From the NCBI RefSeq assembly GCF_026651875.1, contig NZ_CP104067.1, forward strand, positions 2,418,001 through 2,482,000: 64,000 nucleotides of DNA, read 5' to 3'. Positions 44,773 to 53,284 of this stretch are shown here, one piece after another. Position 1 is the stretch's first letter. Every line of letters begins with the position of its first letter. A program made the translations under genes and the position numbers. Source of the DNA: Alicyclobacillus fastidiosus. Lineage in GTDB: Bacteria; Bacillota; Bacilli; Alicyclobacillales; Alicyclobacillaceae. Under the pieces are notes generated by a model, which saw only the letters and a list, made by a program, of their open reading frames with translations, had not been told where the DNA came from and did no database searches.

Positions 44773-46562
44773 TAGTCGAACACCTCAACGTCAGGCCCAA
44801 TAGATAGAGTAGGAAAATGCTTGTCCGCATTGCCCGCGTTGTCCGCAACAACCGACAAATCCGCGCCACTACTGGATTTTTCTGCGGACATCGTTGCGGA
44901 CAAGAATCGGGATTTTGCGGACAAGGATAGATCATTGTCCGCATGCTTGTCTGCCCAACTTTCCGCGCCACCATTGGTTTTTTCGCCCCATGCGGGCGTT
45001 GCGGACGTTGCGGACAAGGAATTGCCCTTATCTTCTAACGTGATGATCCTTGTCTTCTCATGCCCAACGGTTCCGAAACGGATATCTAGCCCCTGCACTC
45101 TCAAGTCTGGTGCAATTCGGCGCAATCTGTTTCCCATCACCCTTGGGTTGTAAAGCCATGTGTCGCGCTTGAAGTCTGGGTTTTCGACGTATGGTGTTAG
45201 TGTGTGGGCTAGTTGGGTAGCCGTTCCTGTCCATTCTCCACCTTCATGTTCACGTCGCATCATATCGATGATGGCCTGTGCCAGTTTGTCAGATTCTATC
45301 GCCTGCGCGGTCATCTGCGTTTGAGCACTTAAATATACCTCAAGGAATTCTCCTGGGTCCCAAGGCAATGATCCCCCTTGTTCTGCGGCAATAATCCAAC
45401 GCGCAAAGTCCGCCATGCGAGGGGCCTTTTCCAGTTTTGTCGAGTCCCAGTAGCGTAGAGCGGCACTTACGGCGTCCAACAGAAGACCGAATATTTGTGA
45501 CTTTACACGTTCGTACTCATGCCATATTTCGGCTTCGGATTGTCGTTCGTCGTCAGGGATGCGGTTTAAAGTAAGTAGGAGCGTCCGATCCCGAAGGTCT
45601 CCGCGCGTTGCGATAGCATCAATGCCATTCAGCAGTATCGGTCGCATCGCATTGATGATGGTCTCCTCCGAATTCTCGTAAAGAGCCCGTGTCGCGAAGC
45701 CCCCGCCCGTAGACAACACGCACAATGCGTCTGATAGCCACTGGGGTAATCCACTCAAGTTCTCAAAAGCAACTACGTGGTTATTCCCGGCTGCGATAAA
45801 CAAATCACGCTCATCACGCGGTGGTCTTCTGCTAGTGGCTTCGTTTGGGTCGATTAACCCGCGCAACAAACGGGATAGGAGAGATTTGCCCGAACCCTGC
45901 TCGCCTTCGACTACCAGAATGGGATATGGTCCAGCGGGGCGCAGTGCTCCCAACAACCACGCAATAGCCATAATGCGTTGTTCCTTTGTTTTAAGATTGG
46001 CTATGGACCAAAGAGATGACCAATCCCCATCAGACACCGGTTGTGGAAGAGCGAGCATACCTCGCTTACGGGTAAAATACACATCGGGTTTATCGACGAC
46101 TTCCCATCCATTGGCAGAGACCTTGACCGCTTGCCATTTTTCATCACATAGGTCAATCCATATTCCATCGTTCTCATCCCATGCTACACGCTGGTGTACT
46201 TTGTGGGCCGAACTGGCTTCCGACCAACACGCGATGGCATCAAGCGTGTCGATGGTTTCTTGAACGGCTTGGGACGATACGCCTTTACCATCTTGTGAGT
46301 TTACATATTGTGCGCGAAGCCAGTCTTTGAATCGTTTGGAGCGGATAGGCCACACCTCGCGGTGTTCCTTGCGCTTGATGGTGGCATACCCAACACGGTC
46401 GCCGCTTATATCGTCATGGAACAGCGTGGCGGTCATACCAATCTTGATGAGCTTGTCCCGTTGACTTTCAGACTCTTCTTGAGTAGCGGCCAATTCGTCT
46501 GCCAAGGTGCGCTTGGATTCGCGTTTGACCTTCAGATCCTGAATGTCGGTCACGTCACCCAT
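44772..46562 (-). CDS. Primase-associated helicase/ATPase of the integrated element
   Basis: 596 residues from ATG 46562 with AAAGGAGG upstream. A D5-like superfamily-3-type core: Walker A VVEGEQGSGKSLLSRLLRG, Walker B-like NNHVVAFENLSGLPQWLSD, then LSTGGGFATRALY and RDLRDRTLLLTL. It would unwind the origin for the prim-pol encoded just upstream. The last ~100 residues are low-complexity (repeated ADK/ADN and LSA) because the DNA there carries repeated 9-mers, a probable origin. Its start lies within the upstream gene's last codons. Confidence 0.82.
   Translation of the reverse strand: MGDVTDIQDLKVKRESKRTLADELAATQEESESQRDKLIKIGMTATLFHDDISGDRVGYATIKRKEHREVWPIRSKRFKDWLRAQYVNSQDGKGVSSQAVQETIDTLDAIACWSEASSAHKVHQRVAWDENDGIWIDLCDEKWQAVKVSANGWEVVDKPDVYFTRKRGMLALPQPVSDGDWSSLWSIANLKTKEQRIMAIAWLLGALRPAGPYPILVVEGEQGSGKSLLSRLLRGLIDPNEATSRRPPRDERDLFIAAGNNHVVAFENLSGLPQWLSDALCVLSTGGGFATRALYENSEETIINAMRPILLNGIDAIATRGDLRDRTLLLTLNRIPDDERQSEAEIWHEYERVKSQIFGLLLDAVSAALRYWDSTKLEKAPRMADFARWIIAAEQGGSLPWDPGEFLEVYLSAQTQMTAQAIESDKLAQAIIDMMRREHEGGEWTGTATQLAHTLTPYVENPDFKRDTWLYNPRVMGNRLRRIAPDLRVQGLDIRFGTVGHEKTRIITLEDKGNSLSATSATPAWGEKTNGGAESWADKHADNDLSLSAKSRFLSATMSAEKSSSGADLSVVADNAGNADKHFPTLSIGPDVEVFD
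44821..45017. repeat. Iteron-like repeats in the helicase gene, candidate replication origin
   Basis: Six exact copies of TTGTCCGCA in 197 bp: plus strand at 44821, 44839 and 44935; inverse (TGCGGACAA) at 44895, 44916 and 45009. Near copies are at about 44883, 44947 and 45000. The copies occur on both strands and in different codon phases (giving Ala-Asp-Lys/Asn or Leu-Ser-Ala), so selection seems to act on DNA. Phage satellites and many plasmids have origin repeats next to their replication genes. Confidence 0.65.
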
Positions 46563-47365
46563 CAACGAAGCCTCCTTTGTCGGCGGAGCAATTCTCGTCC
46601 TGCGATAGAATTCCACACTTTAGCGATCTGGGCATCCTCCAATGCTGGGTCGCACAGGTATCGACCATAGGCGTACACCAGACTTTCGGCCAAGTGTGGC
46701 TCAACGCGTCTGCGTAACAGGTGCCCGGCCACACTCGCAAGACTCACATCTCGTCTTCCTTCCGGTACTCCCGCTGCCAATGCGGCGATATCTGTCCTGC
46801 TCTTTACCCCCGGAAGCTCGTATATCCATTCCGGCACATCCGGCAATGGCCATGCCCACAACCCGCGTCCGCGAATCCACTTGTACCTTCCTCCCGATGG
46901 ATGGACAGATGGCGGTGCAATCACGTATCCACCAAGAGCCCGAATATCGACGCCAGGCAATATGCCCACGCGAGATGGCATCGGCTTGGCTGTTTTGCAC
47001 CAGACGTGCCAACCTTTTGCGGTTTTGACTGTTGGACTTGTTGGCAGTCCTTGTTCAGAGGCGGATTTGGCCGCCGCCGGACTGTCTATGTCGATAACGA
47101 CAATATTAGAAAGTTCACAAGCAATACCAATGTTTGCATTCGGCCATTTACGCCACCATGCACGGATGACGTTAGGATTTTTTGTCGCGTCCTTCCATCC
47201 GTGCTCAGTGAGAGGGGTCTTATCCCGTGCTTTGCAAGGGAATACCGCCAAACCATTTATTGCGTACCACAACGCCCACTCCAAAAGACAATGGGATTGT
47301 GGTACACTTGATATAGTGAAATTCGGATTGGCCGCGTTGATGGACGCGGCTTTTTGTTCAATCAT
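46562..47365 (-). CDS. Prim-pol (bifunctional primase/polymerase) protein
   Basis: 267 residues from ATG 47365. The archaeo-eukaryotic primase-type fold: VFPCKARDKTPLTEHGWKDA, the catalytic VVIDIDSP (Asp-x-Asp), GWHVWCK (His), then DIRALGGYVIAPPSVHPSGG. A C-terminal helical segment resembles PriCT. It makes primers and may copy DNA for the element. It overlaps both neighbours, so the replication genes form one translational unit. Confidence 0.9.
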   Translation of the reverse strand: MIEQKAASINAANPNFTISSVPQSHCLLEWALWYAINGLAVFPCKARDKTPLTEHGWKDATKNPNVIRAWWRKWPNANIGIACELSNIVVIDIDSPAAAKSASEQGLPTSPTVKTAKGWHVWCKTAKPMPSRVGILPGVDIRALGGYVIAPPSVHPSGGRYKWIRGRGLWAWPLPDVPEWIYELPGVKSRTDIAALAAGVPEGRRDVSLASVAGHLLRRRVEPHLAESLVYAYGRYLCDPALEDAQIAKVWNSIAGRELLRRQRRLR

Positions 47366-47562
47366 GCTTCTCGCCTCCAGCCTCCCGGTAGCGGTGTCCC
47401 ACCAGCGTCAATCCATTGCTGTACCCGTTCCAGGTCGAACTTCACAACGCGGCCTAGGCGAACGTGGGGAATAATATTCTGCCTCGCCAAGTCGTACACC
47501 CTCTGCGTCGTTACGTCCAACAATTCCGCGATCTCATGTGCGCCAACTAGTTTTTTAGTCAT
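47362..47562 (-). CDS. Excisionase-type helix-turn-helix protein 1
   Basis: 66 residues from ATG 47562, GGAAAGGAG upstream. The MerR-like/excisionase HTH_17 motif LVGAHEIAELLDVTTQRVYD, LARQNIIPHVRLGRVVKFD and VQQWIDAGG fills most of the protein. Likely a directionality factor for the integrase or a regulator of replication. It overlaps the prim-pol start by 4 nt. Confidence 0.85.
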   Translation of the reverse strand: MTKKLVGAHEIAELLDVTTQRVYDLARQNIIPHVRLGRVVKFDLERVQQWIDAGGTPLPGGWRREA

Positions 47563-47761
47563 TTTTGACGGGCTCCTTTCCCTCAAGCGTTTCGAAAACT
47601 GATTGTGGATTGAATAAGACTTTGCGCCCGAGGCGAATGCACGGTAAAGAACCGTTTCTTGCGTATCGCCATATGGCATCCTCTGAAAGTCCAGTCAACT
47701 TGCTTAACTCACAAGCTGAGATGTATCGACGATGGCGCGTGTCTAGATCCGACGGACTCAT
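47555..47761 (-). CDS. Excisionase-type helix-turn-helix protein 2
   Basis: 68 residues from ATG 47761 (GGGGGTGA upstream). YISACELSKLTGLSEDAIWR, YARNGSLPCIRLGRKVLFNP: a second HTH_17 domain, only distantly like the first. Two such proteins in tandem suggest one acts in excision and one in control. Overlaps the next gene by 8 nt. Confidence 0.82.
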   Translation of the reverse strand: MSPSDLDTRHRRYISACELSKLTGLSEDAIWRYARNGSLPCIRLGRKVLFNPQSVFETLEGKEPVKND

Positions 47762-47857
47762 CTTCAATCACCCCCTTACAACAAAAAACACCTTACGCAG
47801 GTAGATTAAACCCACTTAAGGTGTCGTTCGTGTTTTGAGTAGACATGAGTAGACAGT

Positions 47858-49042
47858 TTATTTCATGTACTGCTCTTTGGCCGCTTTTTTCCGGTGTTTT
47901 TGTTGTTTGCATCTCATTTCTTTACGAATGCTTTCTAATGTTGCAGCGGCTTTGGAGTTAGATTTTTCGTATTTATTCAGGATGTTGACAAGCCGTGTCC
48001 TTCCTGTAACTCCTGCCGGTGCGTCCTTACCACTCTGAAAATGTTTGTAGCAATATCGCCATTCATGACCCAATTCAGCGCACAGAATGTGGTATTCGTA
48101 GAATTGTCCCTTTAAGCTACGCCCACAGGTGCAACATTTTACGGGCGGCGGGGGAGTATCTTCTTGCACGCGGTATGTTTCAGCTATTCTTTCGATCACG
48201 ACCGCACACGGATAAGACGGACGATTGTGGTTCAGCAACGCATAGCGTTCCCATTCTTGTGTGGTCGCATATGAATTACTCCAATCATCAGGCCCAACCT
48301 CTATCCGACCTCGTTTTAAGAAAGATGAATCGGACACATGGCATGACCGCCATAGTTTGCGAAACAACATTTGGCGAAGTTGTAATTCGTTCTGTCGCCA
48401 TCTTTTTGGATATCCTGGAGAGAAAACATGTGCGGCGTGCCAAAGCCCCGTTCCATCATCCTTGACTTGCACGGACAGTGCCGCTGCGTGCCACAGTCGA
48501 AATAACTCGAAAAAGTACAACCACTTTCCGAATAACGCTATTTCGGTTAGGGTTAAATTCCCATGTTCATCCACGTCTTCGCATACGTAAGGGACAAAAT
48601 TCAGCGTTGTGTACTTCTTTCTAAACTCGCGGTTAAACTTGTCTAAGTCGCGCAAAGTTATGGATGGCAAGTGCAGAACAGAAGGGGACAGGGTGAGTGG
48701 CACAAACGGTATAAACAATCCGTACCGCTCAATGAATCCGCATATAGCCTGTACATCGCTTGATAGCGAATAAAATGCATTGCACATTTCAGCCACATCG
48801 ACGGTCGTTTCGTCCAGCGGATAACCGAAAAGCATCTTTTTACTTTCGGGATTGAAACTCAGGGGCATGCCTACAACGGTCAGGTACGGATGGGTCTGAT
48901 GGAGTAAGTTTGATTGTGGGAACAGCCGTTGCAGTGCCGCTCTGTCTGTATCAAGGATATCAGGCTCATCAACTTTGGACAGCTGCAATGGACAATCCAC
49001 TTCATAAATACGCCACGGTTTCACGGTAATTGTTTCTGCCAA
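47858..49042 (-). CDS. Unknown protein with C-terminal zinc-finger-like motif
   Basis: 394 residues, no family recognised. The N-terminal ~290 residues look globular (WRIYEVDCPLQLSKVD; SLSSDVQAICGFIERYGLF; IALFGKWLYFFELFRLWHAA). The C-terminus has CCTCGRSLKGQFYEYHILCA then YCYKHFQSGKDAPAG, a likely zinc-binding site, then a basic tail. It is the first gene of the element's operon and separated from the HTH genes by a CACCTTA/TAAGGTG hairpin. It could be a regulator or an anti-phage or interference protein; this is a guess. Confidence 0.6.
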   Translation of the reverse strand: MAETITVKPWRIYEVDCPLQLSKVDEPDILDTDRAALQRLFPQSNLLHQTHPYLTVVGMPLSFNPESKKMLFGYPLDETTVDVAEMCNAFYSLSSDVQAICGFIERYGLFIPFVPLTLSPSVLHLPSITLRDLDKFNREFRKKYTTLNFVPYVCEDVDEHGNLTLTEIALFGKWLYFFELFRLWHAAALSVQVKDDGTGLWHAAHVFSPGYPKRWRQNELQLRQMLFRKLWRSCHVSDSSFLKRGRIEVGPDDWSNSYATTQEWERYALLNHNRPSYPCAVVIERIAETYRVQEDTPPPPVKCCTCGRSLKGQFYEYHILCAELGHEWRYCYKHFQSGKDAPAGVTGRTRLVNILNKYEKSNSKAAATLESIRKEMRCKQQKHRKKAAKEQYMK

Positions 49043-49721
49043 TGAACACCACTTCCGTATTAGAATATATACGTCAAGTCTACCACTAAACTGGTGTTTG
49101 CGTATGTTCTGCTGTGAATTGCGGGGTTATAAGTTGGATACCCGTGTATTTCGTAGTTTTGATTTTTAGAAATAAGCGAGCCGGTCGATTATGCAGTAAT
49201 GTTGCATAACCATACCTTATTGCTGTTCTACACTTGTTGTAGTTGTGGATAGCATTCAATAGTAGATGATTAGATTCTCTATATTGCTTGTGTATGGCAC
49301 ATGCTTAAGTGTTTGCTATGTAGTCTAAATTATCCATAAATTATGGAAATCATTAAAAACACCGGTATCTCCCTATTCACTCACCTTTGTATCATAAAGT
49401 TAAAGTCTGGTTTAAGTCGTCATGATAAATGGGATCCAGAAGTTACAGAGAATCGTCCTTAGCCACTAAGTGGTTGTGAAGTTAAACACTTAGTTTAGAT
49501 GTATTAAATAGCCGCTCGTGTCATAGTAGTGACTGGGGTAACTTTTTTATACTATTTTATGAAGATGGAAGCGGTTGGATGTTTACAAGAAAATAATTAC
49601 CACTATATCTGTGTGTTTATCAATTACTATGTCAGGAAGTTGTTTTGTGAGGGATTACAGAATTTCAAAAATCGTCGGAGAGATATGGAGAAGGTTAGAT
49701 ATAAGACAGTAAACTGTTATT
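49043..49721. other. AT-rich non-coding gap
   Basis: No supported gene. It would contain the right border of the integrated element and the promoter of its operon. I could not find a repeat matching the left border. The short ORFs here have no ribosome site or family features. Confidence 0.5.
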
Positions 49722-49734
49722 GGATACTGTATCC
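49722..49734. promoter_or_regulatory. GntR-type operator 1
   Basis: Palindrome GGATACTGTATCC, about 80 bp before the 49816 gene, which precedes the GntR regulator gene. Same motif at 50978 and 57139. Confidence 0.72.
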
Positions 49735-49815
49735 TGTTTTGTTTTCACCGGTTACATCTTTTATCGATCTTACTATCATAATAATCCAAAGTTTTAGAAC
49801 GAGAGGGGTGTACAT

Positions 49816-50166
49816 ATGATAATCGAGGGTTTTGAGCAAAATGATCTGTTCCCGATCGAATCTCTTGATTGCATAGCACAACTTGTCTTGAATAATGAAA
49901 GAGTGTGTGTATTTGGGCTAGATGTACTTGTAGATAAATTGATAGAGCAGGTTAGTAAAACAATTTTAAGGAATAAGACTGCTTCTGATGCAAATCGTAG
50001 TGCAGCGTTAGCGAACATATATTCAACGTGCTCTGAAGATTTTGATGGACAGATTCAAATTGGAAGCCAAGTCCACATAGTAAGGGTATCAGTTGATGTA
50101 TCAATAACTCCCGCACAGGAACGTGATAATTGGGCGAGAGTCAAACCAGTCGTTGTAGCAGACTAA
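49816..50166 (+). CDS. Hypothetical protein, 116 residues
   Basis: ATG 49816 with GAGAGGGG upstream; 17 bp before the GntR gene and preceded by operator 1. Acidic N-terminus (MIIEGFEQNDLFPIESLD) and a mixed alpha/beta pattern (NNERVCVFGLDVLVDKLIEQ; IGSQVHIVRVSVDVSIT). No family recognised. Its operon position suggests a role in sensing or using the substrate of the catabolic genes, but nothing in the sequence shows what. Confidence 0.55.
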   Translation: MIIEGFEQNDLFPIESLDCIAQLVLNNERVCVFGLDVLVDKLIEQVSKTILRNKTASDANRSAALANIYSTCSEDFDGQIQIGSQVHIVRVSVDVSITPAQERDNWARVKPVVVAD

Positions 50167-50182
50167 AGGGAGTCCAAGATGC

Positions 50183-50881
50183 ATGAATAATGATTGGAGA
50201 ATACAGGACGAAACGTTGGCGGATAAGGTTACGAACGTGATTAGAAAGATGATCGTAAATCAAACCTTTAAGCCAGGTGAACGTTTAGTACAAGAAGAAC
50301 TGGCGAGTAGAATTGGTGTTAGCCGTATGCCCATCCGAGATGCTTTCAAACGACTTGCGTTTGAAGGATTGGTGATCATTGAGTCACGAAGGGGAGCGGT
50401 TGTGGCACCAGTTTCTAAAGAATCGTTTCAAGAAGTTTACACCCTTCGAATGCAGTTAGAGCCCATGGCTAATCGGATGTCTGCTGAGAATTTAAATGCA
50501 GCTGAATTTGAGGAATTAAAACTGTTATGTTTCAAAATGGAGAATTGCTCTGGAGAAGATGACAAGTACTTGTTTTCACAATTGAACGCAGAGTTCCATA
50601 AGTTGTTACGCTCAAAATGTCCATGGAATCGTCTCATTAACCTGGTTGAGACGCTTTGGGACGGATTACCACCATACACACCGATTTTTGTAACAGGGCA
50701 AGCAGAGCAATCACAGTATGAACACTGTGAGATTGTCCAAGCACTTGAGAAGAAGGATTATCATCAGGTTGAAGAGATTAGTTATCGTCATATTGAACGT
50801 TCCCGAGACTTATTGTTGACTCAACTTGAGAGTCAAGGCTATTTTGTGAACAGATTAAATCAAGAAGATGCGGACTCTTAA
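50183..50881 (+). CDS. GntR-family regulator with FCD ligand domain
   Basis: 232 residues. N-terminal winged helix (LVQEELASRIGVSRMPIRDA and FKRLAFEGLVIIESRRGAVV) and an all-helical FCD domain with the metal/ligand region LNAEFHKLLRSKCPWNRLIN. FadR-subfamily proteins bind short palindromes and respond to acid metabolites or their CoA esters. The three GGATAC(A/T)GTATCC sites around it are probable targets, so it likely represses the downstream operon until substrate is present. Confidence 0.88.
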   Translation: MNNDWRIQDETLADKVTNVIRKMIVNQTFKPGERLVQEELASRIGVSRMPIRDAFKRLAFEGLVIIESRRGAVVAPVSKESFQEVYTLRMQLEPMANRMSAENLNAAEFEELKLLCFKMENCSGEDDKYLFSQLNAEFHKLLRSKCPWNRLINLVETLWDGLPPYTPIFVTGQAEQSQYEHCEIVQALEKKDYHQVEEISYRHIERSRDLLLTQLESQGYFVNRLNQEDADS

Positions 50882-50942
50882 GCGTATCTTCTTTATTTTT
50901 TAAATGTGTGCATATAATTTATTTTAATGTAATATTGTAATT

Positions 50943-50990
50943 TTGTTGATATTTTAAAACGTTTTTATAATTTTATTGGATACAGTATCC
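50943..50990 (+). promoter_or_regulatory. Promoter of the catabolic operon with GntR operator 2
   Basis: -35 TTGTTG (50943-50948), 17-bp spacer, -10 TATAAT (50966-50971), then the palindrome GGATACAGTATCC (50978-50990) over the expected transcription start. A repressor bound there would block transcription. The MmgE/PrpD start is 16 bp further on. Confidence 0.72.
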
Positions 50991-51006
50991 GGGATTGAGG
51001 TGGACT

Positions 51007-52410
51007 ATGTCTAACACTAAGGCCATGGCAGAAAAACTTGCCGAATACGTTTGCGATTTACGATTTGTTGATTTACCAGAACGAGTAGTCGAAACAACAA
51101 AGGTGGCATTTTTAGATTGGTTGGGAAATGCCGTTGTTGGTTCACAAATGCCGCCTGCTCAGATAGTCTCCCGAGTACTGGCAGCGCAGGGGGTGCAAGA
51201 ACAACAGGCTACGATTATTGGAAGCCTTGGACTGGAGAAACCCCTAAAAATTGTAGGAGATAGACGATTAAGAGCTACGGCGTTGTGGGCAACGCTAGTC
51301 AACGGATCGAGTTCCCATATCATTGAGTTGGACGATGTTCATAAGGCGTCCATTATACATGCAGGTACGGTGGTTATTCCTGCTTCGCTTGCGTTGGCAG
51401 AACACTTACATTCTTCAGGTAGAGAGTTAATTGAGGCCATTGTCGTTGGGTTTGATACGTGTATACGCATTGGGGAAGCGGTTACACCCGCCCACTATCA
51501 ATACTTTCATACCACTGGTACGGTAGGTACATTCGGAGCAGCAGCAGCAGCAGCTAAACTTCTCAAGTTGTCGGTTGACGAAACCTGCCATGCACTTGGC
51601 ACAGCGGGTACGCAAGCGGCCGGGTTGTGGGAGTTTATCGAAACGGGCGCTATGAGTAAGCATCTGCATTCAGGAAAAGCTGGCTACAATGGATTGCTGG
51701 CCGCGATGTTGGCTAAAGAAGGATTTACAGGTGCTTTGGAGATTCTTGAAGGAAAAAGAGGCTTTATGAATGCAATGGCGAGTTCCTTCGATGAGTCAAA
51801 GGTTTTAGACAGGCTAGGGACACGATTTACGGTGCTTGAAAATTGTTACAAAATCCATTCGTCATGTCGGCACACTCATCATGCAATCGATTTGGTTATT
51901 CAATTGGTGAGTGAGCATGACTTGGACCCGGAAGAAATTCAACGAATTGAGGTTGGAACTTATCAAGTAGCGCTTGATATCACTGATAATCCTAACCCTA
52001 CGTCAGTTTACGACGGGAAGTTTAGCATTCAATACTGTACAGCCTTAGCTGCTGTTAAGAGACGTGCCGGACTCGATGAATTTATAGAAGAGAATTTAAA
52101 TGATGACATTGTTCGCGACATACTCGGTAAAGTTCGAGTATTTGTGGATACAGATGCTAACGAAAGATATCCAGAAAAGTGGGGGGCAAGGGTTACAATT
52201 TTCACAGTAGATGGTCAAAAGTTAGAAGCCCTTACTGATTATCCGAGGGGAGATTTTGAAAACCCGGTCAGTGTAGAAGAGCTGAAGAATAAATTTACAT
52301 CATTAGTGAAAAGGTATTTGGATGAAACCGTAATAAACGAATTAGTAAGTCGGTCTTTATCGATTGATGACCTATCAGATGTAAGTACTTTTTTTAATAG
52401 TATTGGTTGA
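51007..52410 (+). CDS. MmgE/PrpD-family protein
   Basis: 467 residues from ATG 51007 (GAGGTGG upstream). The family fold is recognised from FLDWLGNAVVGSQ, GTVVIPASLALAEHLHSSGR, GTFGAAAAAAKLLKLS and FKxHSSCRHTHHAID-like blocks. Members are 2-methylcitrate dehydratases or cis-aconitate decarboxylases, or act on related dicarboxylates. First gene of the operon, so it probably acts on an early or late C5-C7 acid. Exact substrate not visible. Confidence 0.88.
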   Translation: MSNTKAMAEKLAEYVCDLRFVDLPERVVETTKVAFLDWLGNAVVGSQMPPAQIVSRVLAAQGVQEQQATIIGSLGLEKPLKIVGDRRLRATALWATLVNGSSSHIIELDDVHKASIIHAGTVVIPASLALAEHLHSSGRELIEAIVVGFDTCIRIGEAVTPAHYQYFHTTGTVGTFGAAAAAAKLLKLSVDETCHALGTAGTQAAGLWEFIETGAMSKHLHSGKAGYNGLLAAMLAKEGFTGALEILEGKRGFMNAMASSFDESKVLDRLGTRFTVLENCYKIHSSCRHTHHAIDLVIQLVSEHDLDPEEIQRIEVGTYQVALDITDNPNPTSVYDGKFSIQYCTALAAVKRRAGLDEFIEENLNDDIVRDILGKVRVFVDTDANERYPEKWGARVTIFTVDGQKLEALTDYPRGDFENPVSVEELKNKFTSLVKRYLDETVINELVSRSLSIDDLSDVSTFFNSIG

Positions 52411-52442
52411 CCCGAAAATAAGTATATAAGGGGAGATGCTTG

Positions 52443-53228
52443 ATGGCATATGTAACATGGCAAGTTAATAAAACGAACCCCTTCATAGCTGAAATTGTGA
52501 TGCAGCGTGAAGATGTCATGAATGCATTTAATTCTCAGATGGCTCGAGATTTTATTCGGATTTGTGCTGAAATTGTAGAGCAAGGAAATATCCGAGTTGT
52601 TGCTCTCAAATCTAGTAGCTCACGTGCATTTTGCACCGGAGCAGATTTGAAAGAACGTAATGGTATGACTGAAGAACAGTGGCACGAACAACATAGGTTA
52701 TTTGAACAGATGTTCTATGCAATCGCTGATTTGCCAATGCCGACAATTGCAATAATTAGTGGATTTTGCCTAGCAGGTGGAATGGAACTAGCTCTAAATT
52801 GTGATATGTGGGTTGTATCGGAAAATGCGATTTTTGGTTTGCCCGAAGTAACCAGAGGCATCATGCCTGGCGGTGGCGGTACACGCCTATTAAGTAAACG
52901 TGTTGGTGTTCATCATGCAAAAGAAATTATTTTGACTGGCAAAAAATTTGATGCAAAAAGAGTGGCTGAGATGGGGCTTGTGAATAACATCGTTCCCATC
53001 AATCGATTAGAAGAGGCCTTTTTGGAGCTCGCAACGCCAATTACAGAGAATGCACCTTTGTCTGTAAGCTATTGTAAGGCGGCGATAGATGAGCTGATAG
53101 GGCTGCCAGACGACATGGGAAGAGAACGTGAAATTAGCTGGTACAACAAAGTTGTAGACACAGAAGACAGGCATGAGGGTGTAAGAGCTTTCAATGAAAA
53201 GAGAAAGCCGCAGTTTAAAGGTCAATAA
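52443..53228 (+). CDS. Enoyl-CoA hydratase/isomerase family protein
   Basis: 261 residues from ATG 52443 (AGGGGAGATG upstream). Crotonase fold with the CoA oxyanion-hole loops (SRAFCTGADLKER and SGFCLAGGMELAL) and both catalytic Glu positions (GGMELAL and GLPEVTRGIMPGGGG). It hydrates an enoyl-CoA in the cytoplasm; a methylglutaconyl-CoA or itaconyl/mesaconyl-type substrate fits the neighbours. Full length for the family. Confidence 0.92.
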   Translation: MAYVTWQVNKTNPFIAEIVMQREDVMNAFNSQMARDFIRICAEIVEQGNIRVVALKSSSSRAFCTGADLKERNGMTEEQWHEQHRLFEQMFYAIADLPMPTIAIISGFCLAGGMELALNCDMWVVSENAIFGLPEVTRGIMPGGGGTRLLSKRVGVHHAKEIILTGKKFDAKRVAEMGLVNNIVPINRLEEAFLELATPITENAPLSVSYCKAAIDELIGLPDDMGREREISWYNKVVDTEDRHEGVRAFNEKRKPQFKGQ

Positions 53229-53284
53229 CAACTACTACCAAATTAACGTTCTTCCAAACTAATATCTAAGTGGAGGTATATTCA

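Larger units (their letters stand above)
42190..49050 (-). mobile_element. Integrated ~7 kb satellite-like element (integrase, xis, prim-pol, helicase)
   Basis: Eight same-strand genes run from 49042 down to 42255, ending in a tyrosine integrase. They include two excisionase-like HTH proteins, a prim-pol primase/polymerase, a D5-like ATPase with repeats at its 3' end, and an HGG-motif phage protein. No capsid, portal or conjugation genes are present. This is the layout of a replicating integrative element or phage satellite. The end coordinates are approximate; no direct-repeat attachment sites were found by eye. Confidence 0.7.

Noticed and set aside
44880-45020. Low-complexity C-terminus of the helicase as a simple protein repeat
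   Set aside because: The same 9-mer occurs on both strands and in different phases, which a protein-level repeat would not produce; treated as DNA repeats instead.
46721-47474. Two long plus-strand ORFs opposite the prim-pol gene
   Set aside because: The prim-pol motifs lie on the minus strand; the plus-strand ORFs have no family features.
49529-49819. 96-codon ORF before the GntR region
   Set aside because: No ribosome site, odd composition, and it spans the operator palindrome; likely chance.
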